DNA of 39,397 nt from a bacterium (GTDB lineage Bacteria > Oederibacteriota > PGYV01): positions 1-39,397 of the forward strand of contig JAKQNO010000062.1 in NCBI GenBank assembly GCA_029565735.1, written 5' to 3'. The notes under the pieces are model-generated. The model ran no database searches. It was not told the DNA's origin and saw only the letters and a list, made by a program, of their open reading frames with translations. Position numbers and translations under genes: made by a program. Numbering within the stretch: the first letter of the stretch is position 1; each line of letters begins with the position of its first letter. Positions 16,035 to 21,927 of this stretch are shown here, in pieces.

Positions 16035-16688
16035 TTAAGCAACAAATAAAAGCAGGGCAAAAAAGTGGCACACAGCAGCACCAAGCACAAACAAATGCCA
16101 TATGGCGTGGTGAAATTTAATCCTTCGCCACACATAAAATATCACGCCAAAAGTATACAGCAGCCCGCCCGCTAACAGCCATAACAGGAACTCTTTAGGC
16201 ACTATTTTTATAACCGGCCATATCGCGGCCAACACAAGCCAGCCCATTACCACATAAATAGCCGACGACAGTTTAATATATCTTCCGGTAAAAAAAACTT
16301 TAAATATTATGCCAAGTATTGCCAGCCCCCACGCAATCCCGAAAAATGTCCAGCCCCATGCGCCTCCCACAAGAATAAGACATATGGGAGTATAAGTTCC
16401 GGCTATAAGGGTATAAACAGATGAATGGTCAAGTATTTCAAAAACGTTTTTTGCCTTAACAGGTACAAGGCCGTGTGACATTGTTGACATAAGAAACATA
16501 ATTATCATGCTTGCGCCATATATGGAAAGCGTGGTGATTCTTAAAGCCCCGCCCTTTTTTGAAGCAATAACAATTATCATTACAAGGCCGGCTATGCTTA
16601 ATACAGCGCCTATGCCGTGTATTATGCTGTTTGCTATTTCTTCGCCTGTGCTCTGTTTTTCTGATAATTGAACCGGTTTTGTTTCCAT
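16035..16688 (-). CDS. Hemolysin III / PAQR family membrane protein
   Basis: A 217-residue seven-helix membrane protein. Conserved polar positions of the family are visible: NSIIHGIGA in helix 1, STMSHGL in helix 2, ILDHSSVYTLIAGTYTP around helix 3, and the C-terminal HHAIWHLFVLGAAVCHF with several histidines that bind zinc in PAQR receptors. Bacterial members are thought to be zinc-dependent lipid hydrolases or regulators of membrane composition. No Shine-Dalgarno site precedes the ATG at 16688, and a promoter-like pair places the transcript start at about that codon, so a leaderless mRNA is possible. Confidence 0.9.
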   Translation of the reverse strand: METKPVQLSEKQSTGEEIANSIIHGIGAVLSIAGLVMIIVIASKKGGALRITTLSIYGASMIIMFLMSTMSHGLVPVKAKNVFEILDHSSVYTLIAGTYTPICLILVGGAWGWTFFGIAWGLAILGIIFKVFFTGRYIKLSSAIYVVMGWLVLAAIWPVIKIVPKEFLLWLLAGGLLYTFGVIFYVWRRIKFHHAIWHLFVLGAAVCHFFALLLFVA

Positions 16689-16696
16689 AATATTAT

Positions 16697-16725
16697 AATG
16701 TTACTCCCGGCACAGGGAAAGTCAA
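16697..16725 (-). promoter_or_regulatory. Possible leaderless promoter for the PAQR gene
   Basis: Minus strand TTGACT (16720-16725), 17-bp spacer, AACATT (16697-16702). The -10 match is moderate. The expected start falls at or next to the ATG at 16688. Confidence 0.35.
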
Positions 16726-16738
16726 TGAAAAATATGTT

Positions 16739-16772
16739 GGAAGATTAGAAGGTCGGATGTTCAGATGGTCAG
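16739..16772 (-). repeat. Degenerate 8-bp tandem repeat array (locus 3, inverted half)
   Basis: Read on the minus strand this is CTGACCAT, CTGAACAT, CCGACCTT, CTAATCTT and CC, the same octamer family in reversed orientation. Its first 18 bases (16739-16756) pair with 16822-16839 at 16 of 18 positions, so the two halves could form a long hairpin across the gap. Confidence 0.7.
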
Positions 16773-16823
16773 CATAAAACCTTAAAAACTTAGGTTAAGC
16801 TCCACAAATAGCGTTATTATTCC

Positions 16824-16863
16824 GACCTTCCAATCTTCTGACCTTCCGACCCTCCGCCCTTCA
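16824..16863 (+). repeat. Degenerate 8-bp tandem repeat array (locus 3, direct half)
   Basis: Five octamers: GACCTTCC, AATCTTCT, GACCTTCC, GACCCTCC, GCCCTTCA. The array ends 10 bases before the -35 box of serS. It lies between two divergent genes, unlike the other loci, which lie next to stop codons. Confidence 0.8.
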
Positions 16864-16873
16864 TACTATTTTC

Positions 16874-16901
16874 TTGAAAAAATCCGTCTTTCCTTTATAA
16901 T
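16874..16901 (+). promoter_or_regulatory. Promoter for serS
   Basis: TTGAAA (16874-16879), 16-bp spacer, TATAAT (16896-16901). The leader to the ATG at 16944 is only about 36 bases, too short for a T-box. Confidence 0.65.
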
Positions 16902-16943
16902 ATACCCTGTTTAACAATCCTACTATAATAGACGGAGTGTGAT

Positions 16944-18218
16944 ATGCTTGATATTAAGTTAATACGTGAAAATCCGGATGCGGTAAAGGCTTCCCTTGCA
17001 AAAAAAGGGGTAAAACCTGAATCTATAGACGAAGTGCTGGCAGTTGATTTAAAACGCCGCGATATAATAGGAACGGTGGAATCGTTAAAAGCCGAAAACA
17101 ACAAAAAGAACCCTGAAATAGCAAAATTAAAAAAAGAGGGAAAAGACGCGTCAGCGCTGCTGGCCGAAATGAAAGCAGCTTCGGAAAAGGTAAAATCACT
17201 GGACGCGGATCTTGCAAAACTTGATGAAGAGCTGAATATTAAGCTTTTATACATACCCAATATGCCGGATGAATCAGTGCCTTCAGGCGCTGACGCCGAA
17301 GCAAACGTCAAAACATCTGAATGGGGCGCAAAAAAAGGTTTTTCTTTTAAGCCTAAGACCCACTGGGAAATAGCCGAACACCTTGGAATACTGGATCCGG
17401 AACGCGCCGCAAAAGTCACGGGCGCAAGGTTTGTTTTTTACAAAGGCGCGGGCGCCAGGCTTGAACGCGCGCTTATAAATTTTATGCTTGATGTACAGAC
17501 AGGCGAAAACGGGTATACGGAATTATTCCCGCCCATACTTGTCAACCGCGAATCCATGACCGGCACGGGCCAGCTTCCAAAATTTGAGGAAGATTCCTTT
17601 AAACTGACAGAACCGTCTTATTTCCTTGTGCCCACGGCCGAAGTGCCTGTCACCAATTTTCACAGGGATGAAATACTGCCGGAAAAAAACCTTCCTGTAT
17701 GCTACGCCGCTTATACCCCGTGTTTCAGGAAAGAAGCGGGCAGCTACGGCAAGGATATGAAAGGCATAGTGCGCATGCATCAGTTTAACAAGGTGGAGCT
17801 GGTAAAGTTTACCACGCCGGAATCATCTTTTGACGAACTTGAAAAACTTTTAAAGGACGCGGAAAGCATACTGCAGAAACTTAACCTGCATTACAGAGTA
17901 ATGCTGCTCTGCACCGGAGATATGACCTTTTCTTCGGCCAAGACATATGATATTGAAGTATGGCACGAAGGCGCTGCCCGTTACTGGGAAACTTCTTCCT
18001 GCAGCTGTTTTACCGACTACCAGGCGCGCAGGGCAAAAATACGCTTTAAGGACAAAGAAAACAAGACGCGCCACGTGCATACATTAAACGGCTCCGGCCT
18101 TGCCACTTCAAGATTATTGCCTGCCATACTTGAAGCGTACCAGACGGAAAACATGGAAGTAATTGTGCCTGAAGTTTTAAGGCCGTATATGGGCGGAATT
18201 GAAAAGATAACAAAATAA
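16944..18218 (+). CDS. serS: Seryl-tRNA synthetase
   Basis: A 424-residue class II synthetase that charges tRNA-Ser. The N-terminal tRNA-binding coiled coil spans about 28-100 and is rich in lysine and glutamate. The catalytic domain has motif 2 (CFRKEAGSYGKD), the serine-pocket stretch LVPTAEVPVTNFH, and motif 3 (LNGSGLATSRLLPAILE). Length and order are those of ordinary bacterial SerRS. The ATG at 16944 follows GGAG. Two tRNA-Ser genes lie about 3 kb downstream on the other strand. The small membrane protein gene starts 18 bases after its stop. Confidence 0.97.
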   Translation: MLDIKLIRENPDAVKASLAKKGVKPESIDEVLAVDLKRRDIIGTVESLKAENNKKNPEIAKLKKEGKDASALLAEMKAASEKVKSLDADLAKLDEELNIKLLYIPNMPDESVPSGADAEANVKTSEWGAKKGFSFKPKTHWEIAEHLGILDPERAAKVTGARFVFYKGAGARLERALINFMLDVQTGENGYTELFPPILVNRESMTGTGQLPKFEEDSFKLTEPSYFLVPTAEVPVTNFHRDEILPEKNLPVCYAAYTPCFRKEAGSYGKDMKGIVRMHQFNKVELVKFTTPESSFDELEKLLKDAESILQKLNLHYRVMLLCTGDMTFSSAKTYDIEVWHEGAARYWETSSCSCFTDYQARRAKIRFKDKENKTRHVHTLNGSGLATSRLLPAILEAYQTENMEVIVPEVLRPYMGGIEKITK

Positions 18219-18236
18219 GGTTTACGGAGGGATAAA

Positions 18237-18449
18237 ATGGCTGACGAAATAAAAAAGGAAACAAAGGGCAAAAAAAAGACAGGGCTTTATGTGATAGGCG
18301 CGGCCCTTGCCGTGCTTGTGCTTGGATACTATATTTTATCGCTTGTGAATCCGGATGCCAGCAACTGGGCCGGTGCTGTCGCGCCCTTTCTTATTATCGG
18401 GGGGTATGTAACGATAGCAGTCGGTATTTTAATCGGCTGGGACGAATAA
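18237..18449 (+). CDS. Small two-helix membrane protein
   Basis: A 70-residue protein with a charged, lysine-rich N-terminus (about 15 residues) and two hydrophobic segments at about 17-36 and 46-66, ending GWDE. GGAGGG lies upstream of the ATG. It follows serS by 18 bases and precedes a strong terminator, so the two probably share an mRNA. The form resembles small uncharacterised inner-membrane proteins of the DUF3098 kind, but I cannot confirm the family. Confidence 0.75.
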   Translation: MADEIKKETKGKKKTGLYVIGAALAVLVLGYYILSLVNPDASNWAGAVAPFLIIGGYVTIAVGILIGWDE

Positions 18450-18466
18450 GCCGGAATTTATAATGC

Positions 18467-18500
18467 AAAAAGCCCCTGCCAAAAGGCAGGGGCTTTTTTT
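18467..18500. terminator. Bidirectional intrinsic terminator
   Basis: AAAAAGCCCCTGCC (18467-18480), loop AAAA, then GGCAGGGGCTTTTTTT (18485-18500). The stem is G+C-rich with a T-run on the plus strand and an A-run on the left, so it can end serS transcription and also the convergent nitroreductase transcript. Confidence 0.92.
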
Positions 18501-18532
18501 ATTTTATATAAACCGTTTCCTCTTTACTGAAA

Positions 18533-19153
18533 TTACAGGTACTTTACCACCATATCAAGCGCGTGTTTGGCGGGCTGAACACCGGGTTTAACCGGATAGC
18601 CGATGGGGACAATTGCCACAAATTCGCCTTCGGGCTCGCCGAAAAATCCAAGCACTTCCTTCTGCATTAACGCAAGCACTCCAAGCCATACAGTGCCAAG
18701 CCCCAGCGAGGTTGCGGCTAAGAGCATATTCTGCACGCTTGCTGCGGAGCTTTGAACTTCCATTATCCTGAAAAAATCATGCGCAATTTCTTTATCCATC
18801 TTAAAAAGTTCGGTTCCCCTTTCAATAAGCTCGCCGGTATTCATTACAGCCACGACAACCGGAGCGTTAATAATGCTGCGGGAAGCCATCCTTAAAAGCG
18901 CGGCAGAGGGCTTTGGGAAATTTGACGAACGTTCGCTTACCATTGCCGCAAGGTCGTTTTTTGCCTTATCTTTTAAGACAATAAACTTCCACGGCTGCTG
19001 ATTATGGGCGGACGGCGCCTGGTGGGCCGCGTGAAGTATCGCCAGCAGGTCATCGTCGCTGACCTGCCTGTCAGCAAACGTGCGTATGCTTCTTCTGTCC
19101 CTTATACTGCGCAGGGTTTCATTTCTGTCAAGATGTGTTTTAGGATCCTGCAT
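18533..19153 (-). CDS. Nitroreductase family flavoprotein
   Basis: A 206-residue FMN-dependent nitroreductase-like protein. Visible are the N-terminal RDRRSIRTF (phosphate-binding basic patch), the conserved APSAHNQQPWKFIVL segment around residue 46, and the C-terminal GLGTVWLGV plus VPIGYP. Family members reduce nitro groups, quinones or flavins with NAD(P)H; the physiological substrate cannot be read from sequence. It stands alone between the serS terminator and the toxin-antitoxin pair. The ATG at 19153 follows AGGAGG by 7 bases. Confidence 0.88.
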   Translation of the reverse strand: MQDPKTHLDRNETLRSIRDRRSIRTFADRQVSDDDLLAILHAAHQAPSAHNQQPWKFIVLKDKAKNDLAAMVSERSSNFPKPSAALLRMASRSIINAPVVVAVMNTGELIERGTELFKMDKEIAHDFFRIMEVQSSAASVQNMLLAATSLGLGTVWLGVLALMQKEVLGFFGEPEGEFVAIVPIGYPVKPGVQPAKHALDMVVKYL

Positions 19154-19190
19154 TATTGCCTCCTGAAATTCTTTTGAATTTTAAATATTG

Positions 19191-19589
19191 TTAAAGTATT
19201 TTTATATAGTCAGCCGGTTTTAACATTTTGATTCCTTTAAACTTTTTAACGTCCAGTATATGCTTGTCACCGGAAATTATAAAATCGGCTTTAAATTCTT
19301 CCGCGCATTCAAGTATCCTGTTATCAGGCTCATCTTTTATGATATTCAACTTCTGTTTTAGATATACAATAACACAATGCCGGCGTATTAAATCCGCGTA
19401 CTTCACCGCGGTTTCAGCTTCGTAATCAAATTTTCTGACGCATACGCCTGTAAATTCCCTTAAAATTTCATCAGACAGGCCAAGTCTTATTCTGCCGTCA
19501 AATATGTAATCAAAAATTTTAATTACAGTTGTACCTGGATAAACAAAAGCTGATATAAGTATGTTTGTATCAACGGTGATTCTTTGCAC
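19191..19589 (-). CDS. PIN-domain toxin (VapC-like)
   Basis: A 132-residue PIN-domain ribonuclease of the group often paired with ribbon-helix-helix antitoxins. Acidic active-site positions appear in VDTNILISA at the start, EILREF in the middle, DEPDNRILECA and ADFIISGDKHIL later. PIN toxins cut RNA and are held by the cognate antitoxin. I prefer the GTG at 19589, which has AGGAA upstream and starts one residue before the core, overlapping the antitoxin gene by 20 bases; an ATG at 19613 is the alternative and would add eight residues. Confidence 0.82.
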   Translation of the reverse strand: MQRITVDTNILISAFVYPGTTVIKIFDYIFDGRIRLGLSDEILREFTGVCVRKFDYEAETAVKYADLIRRHCVIVYLKQKLNIIKDEPDNRILECAEEFKADFIISGDKHILDVKKFKGIKMLKPADYIKIL

Positions 19590-19833
19590 TTTTACGTTCC
19601 TGCCTGTATTCATGAATAACCCTGTCAATATCCTCTTCGCTTACAACACCCATTTTTCTTGCCCTTTCCGAAAACTCCGCGCGCGCTTCTTCAAGCTCTT
19701 TTTTGCCGCAATACGACATAACCGCTTCGCTTATTACAAAACTTACGCTTTTATTTTCCGCTTTGCTTATTTTATGCAGTTTTTCCGTAAGCTCCCCGGG
19801 TATTGTTATGCTTAACGCTTTTACCTTTTTCAT
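19570..19833 (-). CDS. Ribbon-helix-helix antitoxin
   Basis: An 87-residue protein. The N-terminal third, with ALSITIPGELTEKLHKISKA and SVSFVISEAVMSY, is a CopG/RHH DNA-binding domain that dimerises through the first beta strand. The C-terminal half is charged and helical and should wrap around the PIN toxin. AGGAGG precedes the ATG at 19833. A 13-bp perfect inverted repeat around the promoter is the probable autoregulatory operator, as usual in vapBC-type modules. Confidence 0.83.
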   Translation of the reverse strand: MKKVKALSITIPGELTEKLHKISKAENKSVSFVISEAVMSYCGKKELEEARAEFSERARKMGVVSEEDIDRVIHEYRQERKSAKNHR

Positions 19834-19846
19834 AGAAGCCTCCTTT

Positions 19847-19893
19847 ATAATATTTTATATTATAAATATATATTATAAAATATTATTTGTCAA
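19847..19893 (-). promoter_or_regulatory. Promoter and operator of the toxin-antitoxin pair
   Basis: Minus strand TTGACA (19888-19893), 17-bp spacer, TATATT (19865-19870). A perfect 13-bp inverted repeat (19847-19859 and 19874-19886, arm ATAATATTTTATA) brackets the -10 box, which is the normal place for RHH antitoxin binding. Confidence 0.65.
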
Positions 19894-19916
19894 ATCCGTT
19901 ATTTATTAACAGACAA

Positions 19917-19952
19917 GGGCCGGTTACGCTCTCTTTATGCAATAACCGGCCC
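19917..19952. other. Intergenic hairpin after the DUF6448-like gene
   Basis: GGGCCGGTTA (19917-19926) and TAACCGGCCC (19943-19952) form a perfect 10-bp stem with a 16-base loop, 30 bases beyond the stop of the exported-protein gene. There is no T-run, so it may be an mRNA 3' stabiliser rather than an intrinsic terminator. Confidence 0.5.
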
Positions 19953-19981
19953 CGGGTATGGCATTATAAAAATACAATAAT

Positions 19982-20560
19982 TTAATGTTTATGCCCCGAT
20001 TCGCTTTCAGATTTAATAAGGCCGTGCAGATTTTCCACAAGATGTATGTAGCTGATATACGCTTCAATGTATTTACGTCCCTGTTCCGGGCTTTTATCAG
20101 CGGTTTTGCGGAGTGCCACTGCATTTTCAAACCTTTTGTTTACTTCGGCAGTTATATGTTCTGTAAGTTTGTCCGTCAGTTCTTTGACAGAACCTTTTTC
20201 CAGCGCTTTGTCCCCCATTAATACTGCCGCATCAATTTTTGTACCTTCAGGTTTTATACCGGTATATGAAGCGCCTTCACCCACCCTGTGCACACGGACA
20301 AGGTTTTCAAGAAAATACTTTTCTGCAATTTCCTTCGCGCCGGCAGCAGCGGCTTTTTGAGCTTCCGCAAATATTAATTTTATCTCCTTTTCATCATTTT
20401 TTTTAACCCACTTAAGAACCGGTGTTACATCTTTTTTCTCAAATGCAGCTTTTGCCTCCTTTATCAGCGGGCCTTCAACAGTGTCACAATGCGCCAAAAC
20501 ACTTGCCGAAAAAAGAACTGTTAAAACTAATGATAATGCTAAAACCGCTGTCTTATTCAT
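19982..20560 (-). CDS. Exported DUF6448-like protein
   Basis: A 192-residue protein with a clear signal peptide (MNKTAVLALSLVLTVLFSASVLA). The mature part begins near AHCDTVEGP, a histidine-cysteine-aspartate opening I associate with DUF6448 proteins, and continues as a mostly helical, charged domain with KWVKKNDE and YFLENLVRVHRVGEGA. The C-terminus ends SESGHKH. The terminal His/Cys residues could bind metal, but no function is established. GGAGG precedes the ATG, and a near-consensus promoter lies upstream. Confidence 0.72.
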   Translation of the reverse strand: MNKTAVLALSLVLTVLFSASVLAHCDTVEGPLIKEAKAAFEKKDVTPVLKWVKKNDEKEIKLIFAEAQKAAAAGAKEIAEKYFLENLVRVHRVGEGASYTGIKPEGTKIDAAVLMGDKALEKGSVKELTDKLTEHITAEVNKRFENAVALRKTADKSPEQGRKYIEAYISYIHLVENLHGLIKSESESGHKH

Positions 20561-20592
20561 AATTACCCTCCTTATTTTTATATATCACCATT

Positions 20593-20621
20593 ATTGTAAT
20601 ATATTAGCGGTGTTGTGTCAA
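20593..20621 (-). promoter_or_regulatory. Promoter for the DUF6448-like gene
   Basis: Minus strand TTGACA (20616-20621), 17-bp spacer, TACAAT (20593-20598). Leader length to the ATG at 20560 is about 25 bases. Confidence 0.65.
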
Positions 20622-20663
20622 ACAATTTGTGACATAAGCATTAAAAACACTATCCCCTGATTA

Positions 20664-20849
20664 CTATTTTTTAAACCTTTTTTTCATCGCCCTTGTCGGA
20701 AACAGGACAGAATACTTTTCTCCCTGCCATTTGATGAATTTATCTATACAGTCACCGCATATATCATAGGTGTGTTTTTCATCAACGGCAAACTGATGAA
20801 ACTGCTTGGTATAATTATCAATCTCTTTTTCACATAAATTACATTTCAT
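20664..20849 (-). CDS. Small zinc-ribbon-like protein (61 aa)
   Basis: The product has two cysteine pairs, CNLC at 3-6 and CGDC at 31-34, with a histidine-containing loop between them, suiting one zinc site. The rest is basic and ends KKRFKK. No named family is recognised. The frame is open further upstream to 20903, but AGGGGA just before the ATG at 20849 and the first cysteine pair at the very N-terminus favour the short form; the promoter at 20875-20903 would also lie inside the longer one. Confidence 0.7.
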   Translation of the reverse strand: MKCNLCEKEIDNYTKQFHQFAVDEKHTYDICGDCIDKFIKWQGEKYSVLFPTRAMKKRFKK

Positions 20850-20874
20850 TCTCAGTCCCCTTTCTTTTAAATAC

Positions 20875-20903
20875 ATTATACTGCATAAAATCCTTGTCAA
20901 CAA
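20875..20903 (-). promoter_or_regulatory. Possible promoter for the small zinc-ribbon gene
   Basis: Minus strand TATAAT (20875-20880) with TTGTTG (20898-20903) at 17-bp spacing. A better -35 word, TTGACA (20895-20900), is also present but at only 14 bp. Confidence 0.45.
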
Positions 20904-20907
20904 ATAT

Positions 20908-20921
20908 GGTTCGAGTCCCTC
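20908..20921 (+). repeat. tRNA-Ser T-arm fragment in inverted orientation
   Basis: GGTTCGAGTCCCTC is an exact 14-base copy of the T-loop region of the adjacent tRNA-Ser(TGA), which carries it on the minus strand at 20986-20999. The flanks do not extend the match, so this is not a functional tRNA. Confidence 0.6.
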
Positions 20922-20931
20922 TGCCTAAAAT

Positions 20932-20967
20932 AAAAAAGCCACAGGGTAAAAAACCTGTGGCTTTTTT
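20932..20967. terminator. Bidirectional intrinsic terminator after tRNA-Ser(TGA)
   Basis: AAAAAAGCCACAGG (20932-20945), an 8-base loop, CCTGTGGCTTTTTT (20954-20967). On the minus strand the stem is followed by T residues, so it can end the tRNA transcript 8 bases after the CCA end. Confidence 0.9.
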
Positions 20968-20974
20968 ATTTATA

Positions 20975-21059
20975 TGGCGGAGGACGAGGGACTCGAACCC
21001 CCAAGGGCTTTCACCCGTCTGATTTCAAGTCAGATGCCTTACCATTAGACTAGTCCTCC
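20975..21059 (-). tRNA. tRNA-Ser (anticodon TGA)
   Basis: Class II tRNA with acceptor arms GGAGGAC and GTCCTCC, discriminator G and an encoded CCA (20975-20977). The anticodon stem is TCTGA/TCAGA around the loop CTTGAAA, giving anticodon TGA. The long variable arm and the T-arm GGTTCGAGTCC are as expected for tRNA-Ser. Confidence 0.95.
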
Positions 21060-21098
21060 GAATACCAACTGTGATATCTTTCAAAATGCCGGACTTTT

Positions 21099-21129
21099 CC
21101 AAAAAAACAGTTATTAAATGTTTTTTTGG
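21099..21129. other. A+T-rich hairpin between the two tRNA genes
   Basis: CCAAAAAAAC (21099-21108) and GTTTTTTTGG (21120-21129) are a perfect 10-bp inverted repeat with an 11-base loop. It could act as a weak terminator or processing signal. A T-loop-like word TTCGAATCCCG lies close by at about 21141. Confidence 0.5.
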
Positions 21130-21203
21130 CGGCAGTTCGCTTCGAATCCCGTTGCCGCATATTACACTTAATTTGGTGCCATCAAACGCAGTCTTGAAAT
21201 CAA

Positions 21204-21295
21204 TGGCGGAAAGGGGGGGATTCGAACCCCCGGGCCCGGTTACCCGGACCAACTGATTAGCAGTCAGCTGCCATCGGCCACTCGGCCACCTTTCC
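21204..21295 (-). tRNA. tRNA-Ser (anticodon GCT)
   Basis: Acceptor arms GGAAAGG and CCTTTCC, encoded CCA (21204-21206), anticodon loop CTGCTAA giving GCT, a long variable arm (GTCCGGGTAACCGGGCCC) and T-arm GGGGGTTCGAATCCCCC. The promoter lies just upstream. Confidence 0.95.
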
Positions 21296-21316
21296 ACATC
21301 TTAACGCTAAGTTAAC

Positions 21317-21345
21317 AAGTTACACAATTATATAATAAAAGTCAA
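21317..21345 (-). promoter_or_regulatory. Promoter for the tRNA-Ser genes
   Basis: Minus strand TTGACT (21340-21345), 17-bp spacer, TAACTT (21317-21322); the predicted start is about 15 bases before the tRNA-Ser(GCT) 5' end. Confidence 0.5.
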
Positions 21346-21357
21346 TAATATAAGGTG

Positions 21358-21927
21358 TTATTTGACTTCTTTTTTCACATACTCTGAAGCTTCAACGCCG
21401 TCAAAATAAAGATTCTTTAATATCATATCGCCGTTTTTTACGGAAGCTTTAACATAAATTTTCCCGTTATAAGCCCGCATAGCCCTGTCCACAGCCGGGG
21501 CAATTTTCTCGTTCATAAACAGTTTATTATTTAAATACTCAAACCTGGTTTCCGCATTTTTTGAAATTTTCCCGGTAATCCTTACGGTAACAACCGCGTC
21601 AGAGGATTTTACGGTTTTATGCTTATAAAGTTCACTTACATAAGAAAACCCGTCCTTGTCAACAAAAAGCACGCCATCAGCCATTTCGTTATATTTTAAT
21701 ACCGCAAACGCTTTTGCCGTGCTGTTTTCAAACATTAAAGTCACAAACCTGCCCCTGAACGGGTCATAAGGGTCAGCCGGCCGCACAAGGAATTTATACT
21801 CGGCACCGGAATTAAGGGCAAGTTCGCTTTTAATTATTGTATAAACCGGAAAAGCCGCCTGCCCTGCCAGCAGAATAATTAAAACCCCTTTAAAAATCAG
21901 GATATAAAAAGGTTTATCTTTTTTCAT
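21358..21927 (-). CDS. GDYXXLXY-type membrane-anchored protein
   Basis: A 189-residue protein with one N-terminal membrane segment (about 8-30) and a periplasmic domain. It has the features of GDYXXLXY proteins: RPADPYDPFRGRFVTL, a tyrosine-containing strand FEYLNNKLFM in place of the name motif, and MNEKIAPAVDRA. In many bacteria such proteins are encoded next to a DUF2157 membrane protein, as here; the pair's function is unknown. Its start overlaps the end of the DUF2157 gene by 14 bases, so the two are coupled. Confidence 0.8.
   Translation of the reverse strand: MKKDKPFYILIFKGVLIILLAGQAAFPVYTIIKSELALNSGAEYKFLVRPADPYDPFRGRFVTLMFENSTAKAFAVLKYNEMADGVLFVDKDGFSYVSELYKHKTVKSSDAVVTVRITGKISKNAETRFEYLNNKLFMNEKIAPAVDRAMRAYNGKIYVKASVKNGDMILKNLYFDGVEASEYVKKEVK

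Noticed and set aside
16902-16943. T-box riboswitch before serS
   Set aside because: Only about 36-42 bases separate promoter and start codon, too short for a T-box, and there is no antiterminator or specifier loop.
16895-17419. 174-aa minus-strand frame opposite the serS coiled coil
   Set aside because: Same effect as for rny: a serine/phenylalanine-rich antisense shadow of a charged coiled coil.
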